Part shown: positions 22,064-33,763 of the stretch, in pieces
How positions within the stretch are numbered: the stretch's first letter is position 1
Layout of the letters: each line of letters opens with the position of its first letter
NCBI GenBank assembly: GCA_000733355.1
Contig: JNVV01000018.1
Span: 62,001 to 126,000 of the forward strand
Direction: 5' to 3'
Source of the DNA: Falciphora oryzae
Taxonomy: Eukaryota > Ascomycota > Sordariomycetes > Magnaporthales > Magnaporthaceae
DNA: 64,000 nt
Notes under the pieces: generated by a model
Seen by the model: only the letters and a program-made list of their open reading frames with translations
What the model was told of the DNA's origin: nothing
Database searches by the model: none
Translations under genes and position numbers: made by a program

Positions 22064-22293
22064 TAGGGGGTATTGGGTTGCAGAGGGCTGTCCCGGGTCA
22101 CGAACCACAAGGTGCCGTAGTACTCCAGGTTCCTGCAGTATCGTTGCGTCTTGTCGTAGGTGGCCGACGGGTCTCGGCTAGGGTTGTTATCAGATCCTCC
22201 GGGGCATACACGCTGTTTGGTTTTTTGACTAGGTAGGTGGATAGGCATCCTCATACCCTCCATGGAACTCAACGGAGTCAAAGTGAAGGTCAC
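22064..22293 (-). pseudogene. Unidentified coding fragment cut by copia A
   Basis: On the minus strand a frame reads SATYDKTQRYCRNLEYYGTL and runs into the LTR of copia A. Its composition looks like real protein, but no continuation is visible on the far side of the element (AT-rich debris at 14293-14404). I do not recognise it. Confidence 0.3.
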
Positions 22294-22992
22294 TATCCAC
22301 AGCCTAGGCCATGAGGTAGCACAAGCGCCCGTCGGGTATCAACAACTACTACCGATGAGAACGTAGGCGGGAGGTGCCCGAAAATGTTCTTCTGGAATTC
22401 TCGCATTGGCTGCGGAGCTTATGTGACCCCTTTGCTGCTTGGGCTGAGCTGGCTGTAGACTTGAGGAGGCTCAAAGTCTTGGGATGTGGAAGGTAGGTAA
22501 GTATGCACCCTTACCTGGAAAAGGAAGCCGTGAAAAATGTCCGTGAAGCCTGACGGGTTCGATGCTTGCTGGCTGGGCTTGGGGTTTGGGGCGGTTTGGT
22601 CAGGCTCTGGCCTGTCACACACTATTGGCCGGGATTGCGTTGCATGCATGAGCCGCCCAACGTGTCGCCTGCGGGAGGGAACGCATTGAGTTGAGGTCCA
22701 CGAGTTCCATTTCTCGACATGCGCTACCTGCCCTTTTCGTGCAACCCAACCCTGCGTACCCCGCCCCTGGGGGAGTCTATCGCCTTCTTTCCGGTCCGGC
22801 CCTACAACGACCAGCGGTATCGCCAGCACACATTTGGGAAGCCTCACTTTCCGCCTTGTCGGGCGGGCGGGCTAGGGCCATCGACGCAACGGCGCCCCGG
22901 CCCAACCCAGCGCATTAATACGGAGGACAAGAACGTTACCGGGGGGAAAACAAACCGGGCAGCGAGGCAGCAGTCAGGCAGCTGCGAGGGCA
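22294..22992. other. No clear gene
   Basis: GC-rich sequence between the coding fragment and the cyclotransferase relic. Short frames on both strands, none with a family motif. Confidence 0.4.
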
Positions 22993-23690
22993 AAGACTCT
23001 GCACTTTGCCCACGGGAGCAACCTGGGCCTGGCGCAAATGGCCAGGCGCTGCCCCGGCAGTCGCGTATTGGGCACCGCCGAGCTGCCCAACTTCCGCTGG
23101 CAGATAAACCAGCGCCGCTACGCAAGACATCGTCCGCGCCCCCGCATTCGTCACCGGCATCCTGTACGGGTTGGGCTCGCTCACCCGAGGATGGGACATC
23201 GCACGACTGAGCCGAGGGTGCCGCCGCGGGCTGCTACGCCAAGGAGTGCCTCTCCGTCTGTTTTCGCGAAGCGCGTCCGGCGCTCGAGGGAGTGGAGGCG
23301 CGCTTGATCGTCGAGGAGGGCGGGCCGCGCAATGCGATTGGAGGCCCTGCCCCCCACCAGTCGTAAGCCGCACCTGGTCCGCAGGGACGACGTGCTGGTC
23401 TACCCGTGCAGGGACTTTGTGCGAGACGGGACCCCGAAAGAAGGAGTATATCGGCCGCCCGCGTCGGGGCGTCCGTGTCTCACTTTGCCCTCGGCATCGA
23501 CCCAGTTCTTTTTAGGCGGTCATTCGTCGTCCCGTAGGTGCGCGAGTTGGCGGCTGATACCGATCCCCCGCGAGCGCCTGCCCGCGCTCCCGCTTCCAAG
23601 CAGACACGCAGTGCTGGGGGAGAGCATCCCCTGCCTCCGCGCTCTATCTTGGTAGAGACAAAGTCGAAACCGCCTTTCTGGGCCTCGCTC
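22993..23690 (+). pseudogene. Gamma-glutamylcyclotransferase-like (AIG2/GGCT) relic with frameshifts
   Basis: The frame from about 22993 reads KTLHFAHGSNLGLAQMARRC and then LPNFRWQINQRRYA. This is the N-terminal signature of fungal GGCT-like proteins, where YxAYGSNL is the substrate-binding loop. The family continues in a different frame with VTGILYGLGS, then VLVYPCRDFVRDG and KKEYIGRPRRGV, again in shifted frames. At least three frame changes occur without introns, so the gene is dead. Active members cyclise gamma-glutamyl peptides. The relic lies between copia A and the element split by copia B. Confidence 0.55.
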
Positions 23691-23845
23691 CTTGACTGCT
23701 CGAAGAAAAGGAAGTAGCATTCGCTATATTTATGGGGTATCAACATTTTGAATGTGACAGTGACAATAGAACAACACTTCTATATATAATTAGGCCGTGA
23801 TTCACCTCAAAATATAGTCAATAATACTTGGGTGACCTTTTATTT

Positions 23846-23934
23846 AGGGCGTGTTTGATACTAAATGGTTTTTTGGTTTTTTACATACAATTTTCAAAAA
23901 ACCAGTTTATGGATCTGTGGCAAAAGTTTAAAAG
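23846..23934 (+). mobile_element. Left end of a TIR element split by copia B
   Basis: It starts AGGGCGTGTTTGATACTAAA followed by TGGTTTTTTGG. The reverse complement of this end occurs at about 32879-32916 (ending GATACTAATGG...AAACACGCCCT when read across), so the two are the terminal inverted repeats of one element. Copia B sits between them with its AAAAG duplication. Confidence 0.6.
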
Positions 23935-24235
23935 TGTTGGTAGGAGTATGTACTCCTGTGGGCTCGGAGATCTCCAAAACAGGGTGAACAATGATCCCTT
24001 ATATCATAGGAATTATAATCTATTGTGCACGAAGAGGAAAGGAACCTATCTGCCAGAGGGGGAGCAGAAGGGAGGCTATATATACACGATCCTAATCACC
24101 AAAGGGGCCTTCCCCTGCTCCCAGCCTCCGCAGGCTTGCGGGTCCTCGGATCCCGTGATTAGAGATTACGGGACCGGAGGATCCGACTCTTTCTGGGCTC
24201 TGCCGATTGCCTGCATAGGCTAGTGCAATCTAACA
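23935..24235 (-). repeat. 3' LTR of copia B (left end)
   Basis: 301 bp; the terminal CCAACA is mutated to CTAACA, a C-to-T change as RIP would make. Confidence 0.92.
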
Positions 24236-24761
24236 CCGGCAACTTTTTCTTTTGTGCAGGCAATTGGGAAATCCTTTCACGTAACAGATCCCGTAATCCA
24301 AGCTTTATTGGATTTTATAAAGTAAATAATAAAGGGAATCTCCGGACCAAATAGTCCGGATTAGGAAAAAAGTGAATAGCCGCTTTTAAAGCGGCTCGTC
24401 GCTTTTAATAGCGACAATAGGAACGATAACGTAATAGGGTCTACCGGATTTAGCTTGCGGTGCGCGGGCAAAGCGGTAGGTAGTGCAATTAGAAAGCACA
24501 ATAGCAGTAAATAACCTTAACGGGCTATTCAGGTTGTAACTTAATGCGGGATAATAGGAACGCAGATTAAGGACTTTCTGCAAGCCGGGTCCAGGCTTTA
24601 TAAAAAGCCTTCCTTCCGGCCTTTAAAAGGTCGGGCAATTTGATCTAGTAAACCTTGTTGATCCAGATCGTCCGCTTGTATTGCCCTTTGTTTGCAGCAT
24701 CTTTTACCCGCTTTGTTCGATCAGTTTTTTATCGGTTAACCTCTTAATCGCTTTCGTTACT

Positions 24762-25641
24762 ATGGGCAACAAGAAGGGCAACACCAAATTTGGTGCGGTC
24801 GCCAAAAAGGCTCGGAAGCCTCGATTTGTCACGCACAGCGGTAGTAAATCCTTAAAGCGGCTCCAAAGCTTTGCCGCTAAAGCTTTCGATTTTGCGATGG
24901 CCATTTCTGCACCTCCAGTCGCGCTTGCGCCCGCGGCTGCCGACGCCGCTATCGATTAGTTCCTTAACCCGTTCGATAATGACTTCGATTTCGAAAACGC
25001 CGATCTTGCGCCTACTCCGTCGGACAAAAAGAAGAAGGCGGCTATTAAGATCGTTAGGCCTGCTGTTGGTGGTAAAACGGTTTCTGCACCGGATCCGCGC
25101 GGTGGAAAGGGCGCCCTGCGCGCTATCCCTTGCCTAAGTTGCCTAAAGTCCGCTCTCGCCGGCAAAATAAAAAAGGGCGATAGTTATCGGGACATAATCC
25201 CGGTTAAAAAGCGCTGTTAGCTATGCGCGTCGGGCTACACCTATTAGCCCATATAAGCATTTCGATCTTCCCTCATCTCTTTTAAAGCTTATTTTAACTA
25301 TCCTCCAATCCCTCGATCGCGCTACGTCCGGCGTTTAAATTTATAGTGGAATGGGGTCGCGATAACCGCGACAAAAAGGTAAGTTTATTTTCCTAATTTA
25401 ATGCTTTGGGTGCGTTTGCTAATATATGTTTTATAATTTTTAAACCTTTAACAAATGGCGTATCGCTACTAAATGCATGCTGCAGCTAGCGGCTAAGGAT
25501 AGGGAGGGTTAGAAAGATGCTAATACCGACCTCCTAATAATATCGCGATTAAAGCGGAAGGCGGCGGGCCGCGCGGCCGCTTTAAAAATATACGAAGCTG
25601 CCTGGCTGGGGGATAGTAAAAATAACGAGGAAGAAAAGTAA
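24762..25641 (+). pseudogene. Antisense accessory gene of copia B
   Basis: Same gene as 15246-16122. It begins MGNKKGN, keeps AKKARKPR and SLKRLQ, then has a stop (TAG) at the same codon as copy A. The Cys motif keeps CLSCLKSALAG; two later cysteines are Tyr and one Trp or Cys codon is a stop. The donor GTAAGT after RDKK is kept. The nearer acceptor is AAATGG instead of AAGTGG, whereas the CTGCAG acceptor 30 bp later is kept. The last exon ends at TAA 25639-25641 with RKAAGRAAALKIYEAAWL intact. Confidence 0.68.
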
Positions 25642-25843
25642 AAGGGAGTTTAACGGGATATTTAAAAAAGTTTGGTTATGAAATCGTTTATTGTTTCGGT
25701 ATAGTCGTTTATTGTTTTTTTAATTTAAGCATTTTTATTTTGTCGATTTTTGCGTTATTTTTAGGGATTTTGGCGTTTTGGTACCATAAAAAACGATTTT
25801 ATATGCACTTTTTGGCTTTTTTTTATTTATAATCCCGCTTTAC

Positions 25844-26400
25844 CTATCCTTCCACTTTTATAGTGGTTGAATTGCTATTTATAAGGTCCTTTAAAGCTTT
25901 ATTTGGCAGCTCCTTTGTTAAAGCGTCGGCCGGGTTATTTGCCCCTGCGATCCATTTAATTTCGTCGATTTCGCGCGCTTCGTAGAATTCGCGGAAAGCT
26001 ATAATATCTATTATAAAGCGTTTTTCCGTAGTAGTCCTAAGCTGAATAAGGTATTGGTAAAGCGAAAAGCTGTCGGTGCAAATGATTAATTTATAAGGGG
26101 GCAAATCCAGCTTTTTACAAATCGTTGCGAGCGTTATTTTTAGGATATAGCTAATATCGAAGCCGCTAACCATGCCGTAAATTTCGCTCGCTAGAACGCT
26201 TTTTGTAACCCTTTTGCATTTTACGGAGCTTTAGTGCAAGATGTTACCGGTAACCCGGAAGCTATTTTCCTGTTTTATAGCTCCTTCGTTGCTTAAAACG
26301 ATTATAAAGCTAATTTATAAATTAAAGTTTTTGTTGTTAGCGAAGGACCCGTTTATAAATACATACAGGCTGGTTGTTTGCAAATCTAACTGCACGTAGT
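25844..26400 (-). pseudogene. Copia B RNase H domain
   Basis: IKWIAGANNPADALTKELPN and ICTDSFSLYQ keep the RNase H signature. The N-terminal part is interrupted by stops. Confidence 0.8.
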
Positions 26401-27670
26401 TTAAACCTTTATTTGCGTTATCGATTTGCTATTAAATCCTTTTGTTAAGTTTAAACACGTTTGTATTTACAAAATCTTTAGCTTATGCAGTTACAAAATA
26501 GTCGAAAGCGGCTTTTAGCTGGTATATCAAGTTTATATATGCCCTTCGTGCGCGCTATACGACGTACTACTATTAGGTATCGTTTAATCCAATAGTTACC
26601 AGCTTTAAACGATCTGCCTATCCTTTTTGCTGCATAGTAATAATGTTTTATTTAACCAAAATCTTGCATCCGTTAAAGTTGCCTTCGTTTTTTAAGTGCA
26701 AAATCGATTTCGGTTTCGCTTTAAACCCGGTTTCCTAAAGCGCTATTTCTTCCTTTTACATAAATTCGGCGTTACTTAAATTTAAAATATCGTCGGTTTG
26801 TATGCCAACTATTCCAAAGCTTTATTCGATTTTTAAAACAAGCAAATACGGATTATACTCCGAAATGGAACAATCCAAACGTTCTTTGTAATGCTTTTGG
26901 TACGTAACGAACTAGTGCAGCCCTGCTTCGGCCAATCCGTAAAACGGTTTAATTAGTTAAAAGGCAATGCCTTCCGGGTATCGGTGTTCCAATTCCTTAG
27001 GGAGGCCCAAAATAACCTCCTTTTGTAGCTTTATTTCGAACTAGGTATACGCTTAGCTAATATCTTTAATTATTAGCATAAAGCTTCGCTTCCTAAAGGA
27101 CGGGCTAAGCGCGAGGATCAAGCGTTGGCTGCATCGCATAATCGTTAAGGATTGGGTAAAAAGGCTTTTTTTTTCCCAATCGCTATATCTTTACACTATA
27201 AATTTCGACTTTTTATAAGGGATCGAGTTAATGCCTTTAACTTTTTTAACAAAGCGGGACCTAAAAACTTTCGCGCTGCCAATGCCGCTTAGTCTGATCG
27301 GTTTAATCATTCCGGCGGCAAAAAATGCCTCGATTTCAAACCAATCGGACTTTTTGAATAGGCGTCCGGGAGCTTTAATCTTGCCCTCCTGTTGGTATTG
27401 GAGCGCTAAACGTAGGGATTCCTTTTTTTTTAAAGCTAGGAATGCCGTTGCTGCTTAGCGCGGGGGTCGTCCTCGTCGTTTGGGGGCTGGTGCTTCGGGT
27501 GCCGTTAGTGCCGGTGCTTTTTAAGCAGGTGCCTTCCGTGGTTTATCGGGCCTAACGGGTGCGGGTACGGGTGCAACTTCGATTTCGAAAAAGGCTTCGC
27601 TATCGCTGGATGCGCTTACCGTTACCGTTTTCGTAATCTTTGGCGGTTTCCCTTTCCGTTTTGGTTCCGT

Positions 27671-29100
27671 TTATAGCGGATATTCGAACGGGGCTAATTG
27701 CTTTTCCGTATTTGCAGTTTCCTGCTTTTGCGCTTTATAGTATAGCTTGCAGGCAATGTTCCGGAACGTTAAAAGGCCGTTAATAGTTTCGATCGTTACC
27801 TCGTTATCTGCTACCCAAAGGATTTTATACGGTCCTTTCCATTCGCCGTCTTCCCTATGCACTAACACCTTTGTTCCTAAAGCTAGCGCTTTAAGTAACG
27901 TGCTTTCCGTGCTCGGCCCGTTGCGTGTATTTAGTGCGTTTTGTACTTTGCGCTTGGCGTGGAGCTTTCGGAACTCACCTATAGCTTTGGTAATCGCTGC
28001 CGCTTTTTAAACTTAGCTTTTCGTTAGAAGGGAGTTGTTATTAATGCGTGGCATGGCTCTGAAGACGAGCAGCGTAGGGATGAGGCCGTTAGGGCCTGCC
28101 GTGTCGTTTATAGCTTTAATAGCTCCTTAAAGCGCGGAATCGGGGTGCAAATTAAAACACTCTTTTCGGATTATCTTATAGGCTCGGCGGAATGGTCCGT
28201 AGTACTTTTCCACTTTGCTTATCGATTAATACGCCTTTATTAGGACCTAGCTGCAAATAATCCCAAAAAGCTTTGCTTCCGTTTGAAATTCGCTCGCGGC
28301 AAAATTGGTACCTACGTTGTAAGATAGCACATTTGGGGGCCCCAGATAAATATCTAACCAGTAGCGTTTAAAAGCTTCCCAAATTTTTTTTACGCTTATA
28401 TCCTTTAAAAACGTTACGGCATTAAATGCTATATTCGTATCGATTATATAAAATACTAGTTTGTTAACGTGGTTCACCACCGAGTGGCGCACCCTCACCG
28501 AGTGGCGCACTTCAAATCCCATACTAAATGCGGTTTTCGACCCCCTAGTTAAATCGATCAATTTAGCGTAAAATTCCGTAAAAATTTAATATGTTATATT
28601 TAATTATATAACCGATTTTATAATGAATTAGTGATATTTTTATTATTACTCCTTTAGGGTTAGTTTGCAAATTCACACAGTGCAATGTACAGTGTTACGA
28701 ACTAACCCTAAAGGAGTAATAATAAAAATATCACTAATTCATTATAAAATCGGTTATATAGTTAAATATAACATATTAAATTTTTACGGAATTTTACGTT
28801 AAATTGATCGATTTAACTAGGGGGTCGAAAACCGCATTTAGTATGGGATTTGAAGTGCGCCACTCGGTGAGGGTGCGCCACTCGGTGGTGAACCACGTTA
28901 TCTAATTGTATCACGTTAGTAACGACCTCGTAATTAAAATCGAAATCGTCTTTAAGCGTAAATCGAAAACGCTATAGTGCGGGTGCTTTAATTTAATAGT
29001 AATAGCACACGCGATTAATTATTTCCAAAGCGTTGCGATCGGCTTTATAGCCTGCCCGTTATAAAACAATCCAAAGCTTTTTAACGGAAAGGTGGCTAAA
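27671..29100 (-). pseudogene. Copia B integrase, interrupted by a MITE
   Basis: The C-terminal part has LVHREDGEWKGPYKILW. The core has LVFYIIDTNIAFN and GPPNVLSYNVGTNF. The MITE at 28467-28898 sits just upstream of the core (on the coding strand), splitting the domain. Confidence 0.82.
28467..28898. mobile_element. Fold-back MITE with about 200-bp inverted arms, TA duplication
   Basis: The two arms, starting ACGTGGTTCACCACC and ending GGTGGTGAACCACGT, are almost perfect inverted copies around a short unique centre (about 28668-28710). It is flanked by TA at 28465-28466 and 28899-28900, the duplication of the Tc1/mariner/IS630 superfamily. Each arm has a repeated GAGTGGCGCAC near its tip and TCCCATACTAAAT further in. 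It has no coding capacity. Arms this similar suggest a younger age than the host copia. Confidence 0.88.
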
Positions 29101-29214
29101 GCGTTTGTGCACGCGTTTAAACTTAGCCTCCGTTAGGACGGCTGCTCCCACGCTCTTTAGTTCCGTTATAAACGATACGTTTGTTATTATATAGCTGACG
29201 TTATTAAGGAAAAA

Positions 29215-31540
29215 TTAAAGGTGGCCGTGGCGTCGCATAATTGGCACGCGTTTGCCGAATTTGGTTACTAGTTCGTTGCGGGTATTATTGAGGTAAACCC
29301 CGAGCGCGTTTATATTATCGATGCAAAAAAGGAATGGTATAGGCGTAGGTATTATATGGAACGTAATAAAGCTTATTGGGGTCGAAAAAGTGATTTCTCT
29401 AACGCTGGAAATGGCTTTTCCTAATCCAAAACGCATACGTTTTTTTTTTTTTTGCTAATATCCAGGTTGAAATCAGGCAGATAGCGTTATAAGGCTCGGA
29501 ACTGGGTTGTTTTTGCAATTAAAACTTTTGCCGCTCCGGTGTTTGGGATAATGCCGTACTATTTGTTGGTAGTTGTAAGCATGTACTAAACAAATACCTG
29601 TTTTGCTAGCGCGGTGGGTTCCCTTTTGGCTAATTCCAAAGTTTCGGGATGCAATTAGTGCAAAAAGGCTTCGTTAGCGAGGTACGTTGCTATAGCCGGT
29701 GTTATAAAATAAGTGCTCGTTAGGTTAAATTCGTTATTTGTTATTTGATTGGAATCGTACTCGTCCGTAGCTTCCGTATCTTCTTCGTCGCTATTGCCGG
29801 GCTCGTAAACTGCGAGGAATTAGGTGTATCCCTTCCTTAACTTTCTACGAGCTTCCTACTTTCGTTTCTACAACGTTTTGGATATTTTCTATTCCTAAAG
29901 CGTATAATTTTTGGAGCGGTAATTAGGTTTTCCGCAAATTTAGCACTCCAATTTGCGTTTCCATAATTTGCTGGGACTGTTGCCGGTACGGTTACCTATC
30001 CGCTAATCGAAACGAGCAGCGTTTCCGAACCGGCGTTTTACGAAATAGATGCTTAAAGCGTTAACGTTTTTTTCCATTTGCATCGTGCTTTTAAACTGGG
30101 AGGCCAAAGCTTTAAAGGTTTTTTCTGGCCGAAAAAGAGCCATTTTAAGCTCGGGAATTTTTTAAATTGCCCGAAAGGTGCTCGTTACAAGCTGGTGGTC
30201 CTTTTGATATACCGGACCTAACGTTCGTTAATAGATTTGTAGTTTGTCAAAAAGGGTTTGCAGGATTTCCATATTGGATTTTCCTGCGTTTTCGCTTTCG
30301 GAACGTACAATTTGGAAGGTGATCGAGCTCTAGTCTATGTAGTACTATTATTTGTTAATTTTAATATTAAAATGCTTTTGGAGGGCTAGGTATAATGCCC
30401 TAAAAGTTTAGCCTTTACTTATTTTAAAGGTGAAATATTAAGCGGCACGGCTTTGGAAGGTTAATGGGAATAGCGCATAAAGCTGTGAAAAAGGTATTCC
30501 AAATATTTCGCACGTATTTGTGAAAAATAGGACCTTATCGTTAAGGATATCGTATTATTCCCCGGTGTAGCTATGGGCTTTATCCTATGCTTGCTTAAAT
30601 GCCTTTACTGTGCTTGTATTAATTATAGCATTGGGTATTTCGATAAGTGGGAGCTTCCGGTAATCCGATAGTGGGGGGGGTATTGTTTCGTACCGGGCTG
30701 GAACCGGGGTTTTAAAACGAGATCGTTAGCGTAATGTTTTGTCCGTTGGCCGCGTTTATTGGGCTTTGAAATAGGCTTGGTGGTAGCGCCCTATTGCTTA
30801 GGTAGGCGCCGCGGTGGTCGTCGGTAGCTTTAAAAAGGAATTTCCGAAATCATTAAAATTTGCAAACCTCCTTTCCTTTGGCGGCAAAGGCGGCGGGGCT
30901 AACTACGAGTAAATGTTTAGCCCTAACGGTCGGGGTAGCGGTAGGCCTATTAGTAGGCCTAATGGTAGGCTTGATGGTAGGCTTATTTCGCTTGGCGTCG
31001 GATCACCGCGATCCCGTTTAAGGGATCGTAAGCGCGTCGTTTCGCTTGTTAATCGTTTGCGAGTTAAAAAAAAAGGCGAGGGGGGCGAAGGGGGCGCTCG
31101 GGCCGAAGTTCCTACCTCGGGCTGCTTTCCAACCGAAGCCTTTTTTATCGGCTTGTAATTATAGGAAGGGGGTTAACGTGTTCCCTTAATCGCCGCGTTC
31201 TATGCCTTTGTTTTTGTAAGGAGTTTTGCGAAGCGGATGGTAACCTTAAGCGTTGCATGGCCTGGGAGGGTAATCCCTCGCTTGGCTAAAAAAGCTTTAA
31301 ACGCTCGTGTGATCCGGATATCTAAATCTTTAAAATGTTATTGGGTCCATCCCTTAAAATCTTTGAGGTAAGTAGCAAATAGGTTTTCGCTTTCGTATAA
31401 CCTGTTCGCGATTATCGTTTTGATAATCCAGGTGTTGCGGCGTTCGTTGGATGCGTCGTTCGGTAGGTATTTTAAGGTGAAGTTCTGCTCGTCGTAAAAC
31501 TGCAGGTCGCATACGGCGAGGGCAGTCTTCGGCAAACCGA
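29215..31540 (-). pseudogene. Copia B protease and gag remnants
   Basis: 29215-29436 carries the protease tail (ALGVYLNNTRNELVTKFGK). The region around 29900-30080 matches the zinc-knuckle part. 31338-31535 is an open gag piece (CDLQFYDEQNFTLKYLPN). The remainder is full of stops. Confidence 0.75.
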
Positions 31541-31954
31541 AATCGACGAAAGCACTTAGGAGCTCCTAATTTAGGATCCCTTGCTCCCCGCGCTCGTTAT
31601 CGTCCGGTTTGGCTAATCCGGATATGTTGTTGGGGTTGGCAAAAAGTATTGCCCTGTGATCTTTTGGTCCAAAAGCCGCTTTGGCCTGCTAGCAGGTTGG
31701 GGCTTTCGGGGATTACGTAACGCCTTCCGCGAAAATCGTCAAGTCTTTTAACCAAAAGCCGCTTTGGCCTGCTGGCAGGTCGGGGCTTTTAGGAGAGTTT
31801 TGCCGGTTTTCCTCGAATGCGCTACCGAGCGGGAGATTTGGGGTCTCCTGCTCCAGGTCCTTTAAAAAACCGCTTTGGCCTGCTGGTAGGTCGGGGCTTT
31901 CGAAAGAACCCTTTACCTTGCTTATTTGTATTGCCCTAAAGCAACACTAATCAG

Positions 31955-32255
31955 TGTTGGTAGGAGTATGTACTTTTGTGGGCTCGGAGATTTCCAAAAC
32001 AAAGTGAATAATGATCCTTTATATTATAGGAATTATAATCTATTGTGCACGAAAAGGAAAGGAACCTATCTGCTAAAGGGGGAGCAGAAGGGAGGCTATA
32101 TATACACGATCCTGATTACCAAAGGGGCCTTCCCCTGCTCCCAGCCTCCGCAGGCTTGCGGGTCCTCGGATCCCGTGATCAGAGATCACGGGACCGGAGG
32201 ATCCGACTCTCTCTGGGCTCTGCCGATTGCCTGCACAGGCCAGTGCAATCCAACA
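31955..32255 (-). repeat. 5' LTR of copia B (right end)
   Basis: 301 bp, TGTTGG...CCAACA, followed by AAAAG. Confidence 0.93.
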
Positions 32256-32339
32256 AAAAGCTTAAAAATTTGACTCGCTACAAGTACTTTTTCAACCAGG
32301 GCAGCGAGTCGTATCCATGCTGCCACCTTTTCAATGGAA

Positions 32340-32780
32340 GCACTAGCCACTCCCCCTTTTTGCTAGTAGCACTCACCCTACTCCACTTTTGGCCTGTGCA
32401 CCACCCGTGCAGCCCGGTTTCGCTGCTTACCAAATTTGGCCCGCAGTTGAAACTCGATACCATTGGCTGCGCATTCGTAATAAAGCCACTAAGGCCCAGG
32501 CATTCAGCCACTGGATCCCCCAATTGACAGCCCCAACCTGCCCAAAAGCTGCACGCAAAGAGGTGCACGCGGAGAGGTGCACGCGGAAAGGTGCACGCGG
32601 AGAGGTGCAAAAGCGCTTTGCACATTCCCAAAAAAAAAAAAAATTACCTTTGCACCTATGCACCTTCGCACCTTTGCACCGCTGCCTATGTGCATTTGTG
32701 TGGGTGCGCCATAGAAAGTTGCATAGCGGCCGATATCGGGGCACGGTGAGTGCTAATAGCAAAAAAGGGGAGGCCTGGAT
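32340..32780. mobile_element. Small TIR element with a GGTGCACGCG minisatellite
   Basis: Imperfect inverted ends of about 30 bp: CCCCCTTTTTGCTAGTAGCA at left (about 32353) and TGCTAATAGCAAAAAAGGGG at right (32751-32770). Inside, a 14-bp unit containing GGTGCACGCGGA repeats about three and a half times at about 32570-32612, followed by clustered TGCACC motifs. There is no gene. Exact termini and target duplication are not clear. Confidence 0.5.
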
Positions 32781-32878
32781 ATAGCCTCTTTCAATGTGGC
32801 ATTGGGTACGTGCACCCCTTGCGTAGCCCCGGAGATACTTGCGGGTAAAACTGGACCGTCTCCACGAGGTAAGTTTGT

Positions 32879-32916
32879 TACAAAAACCAAAAAACCATTA
32901 GTATCAAACACGCCCT
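32879..32916 (-). mobile_element. Right end of the TIR element split by copia B
   Basis: It ends CAAACACGCCCT, the inverse of the left end at 23846. With copia B and the small inner TIR element removed, the host element would be a few hundred bases. Confidence 0.55.
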
Positions 32917-32918
32917 TA

Positions 32919-33737
32919 AGTCAAGACCCCTACTTTGCGCCACCCCCCACTTCCGGCCACCCCGATTCCCATACTAAATCGCCAAAACGCACCGTTTTCA
33001 ATCCGCAATAGCAAATCCAAATAAAATCGCACAAATGCAATCCTAAAACCAATCGAAAGCCGTTTTTTAACGCTTTTCAAAAATATTAATTTTGGATTTC
33101 TTAGGTACTGATGAATCCGGAAATTTAAATTTGAAAACAAAGGTCCAAAATACATACTAATTTTACGACATTACACAGTTAAATAAATCTTCAAATTTAT
33201 ATCCGATTAGGCTTTGGTATTTTATATAATATGGAGTTTAGAAAGGACTTTTTAAAAGTAAAACCGTATATTTTAACCTATTTTTTTCTATTTAATTAAA
33301 AAATATTTTATATTTTACTAACAAACTTTTTATATGGGAAAAACTTTTAACTTTTTTATTTAAATGAAAAAAATAGTTATAAATATACTGTTTTACGTAA
33401 AGGAAAGCCCTTTTAAAACTTTATATTAATGTAAATACCCGGGTTTCATTCAATCCAAATTTAAAGATTTATTTTACTTTATATTTTCGTAAAATTAGTA
33501 TGTATTTTGCACCTTCAACTTTAAGCCGGAATCCCTAGCCCTATAAGGCTTTTAAAAATACAAACTTGCCTTGTTACAAAGGCTTTAAAAAAAACGCTTT
33601 CGATTGGTTTTAGGTTTGCATTTGTGCGATTTTATTTCGATTTGCTATTGCGGATTGAAAACGGTGCGTTTTGGCGATTTAGTATGGGAATCGGGGTGGC
33701 CGGAAGTGGGGGGTGGCGCAAAGTAGGGGTCTTGACT
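32919..33737. mobile_element. 819-bp inverted-repeat MITE, TA duplication
   Basis: It begins AGTCAAGACCCCTACTTTGC and ends with its inverse, GCAAAGTAGGGGTCTTGACT. It is flanked by TA at 32917-32918 and 33738-33739. Strong arm pairing covers the outer 150 bp or so on each side, and weaker pairing (for example CATACTAATTTTACG with its inverse) continues toward an AT-rich middle. No transposase frame. It shares the subterminal TCCCATACTAAAT with the MITE at 28467. Confidence 0.85.
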
Positions 33738-33763
33738 TATATTCCCAGCATCTTCGTCAACAT

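Larger units (their letters stand above)
23935..32255 (-). mobile_element. Copia retrotransposon B, full length, RIP-degraded, TSD AAAAG
   Basis: The LTRs at 23935-24235 and 31955-32255 are flanked by AAAAG (23930-23934 and 32256-32260). The layout is the same as in copia A, with gag-pol on the minus strand and an accessory gene on the plus strand. At 8321 bp it is longer than A because of a 432-bp MITE inserted in integrase (28467-28898) and other small differences. Stop density is higher than in A. Confidence 0.95.

Noticed and set aside
30913..31158. An 81-aa Gly/Arg-rich plus-strand frame in copia B (and its mirror 40057-40302 in C)
   Set aside because: It lies over gag on the opposite strand. 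It is kept in both copies mainly because the DNA there is a simple repeat (TAGGCCTAATGG type). I cannot support it as a gene.
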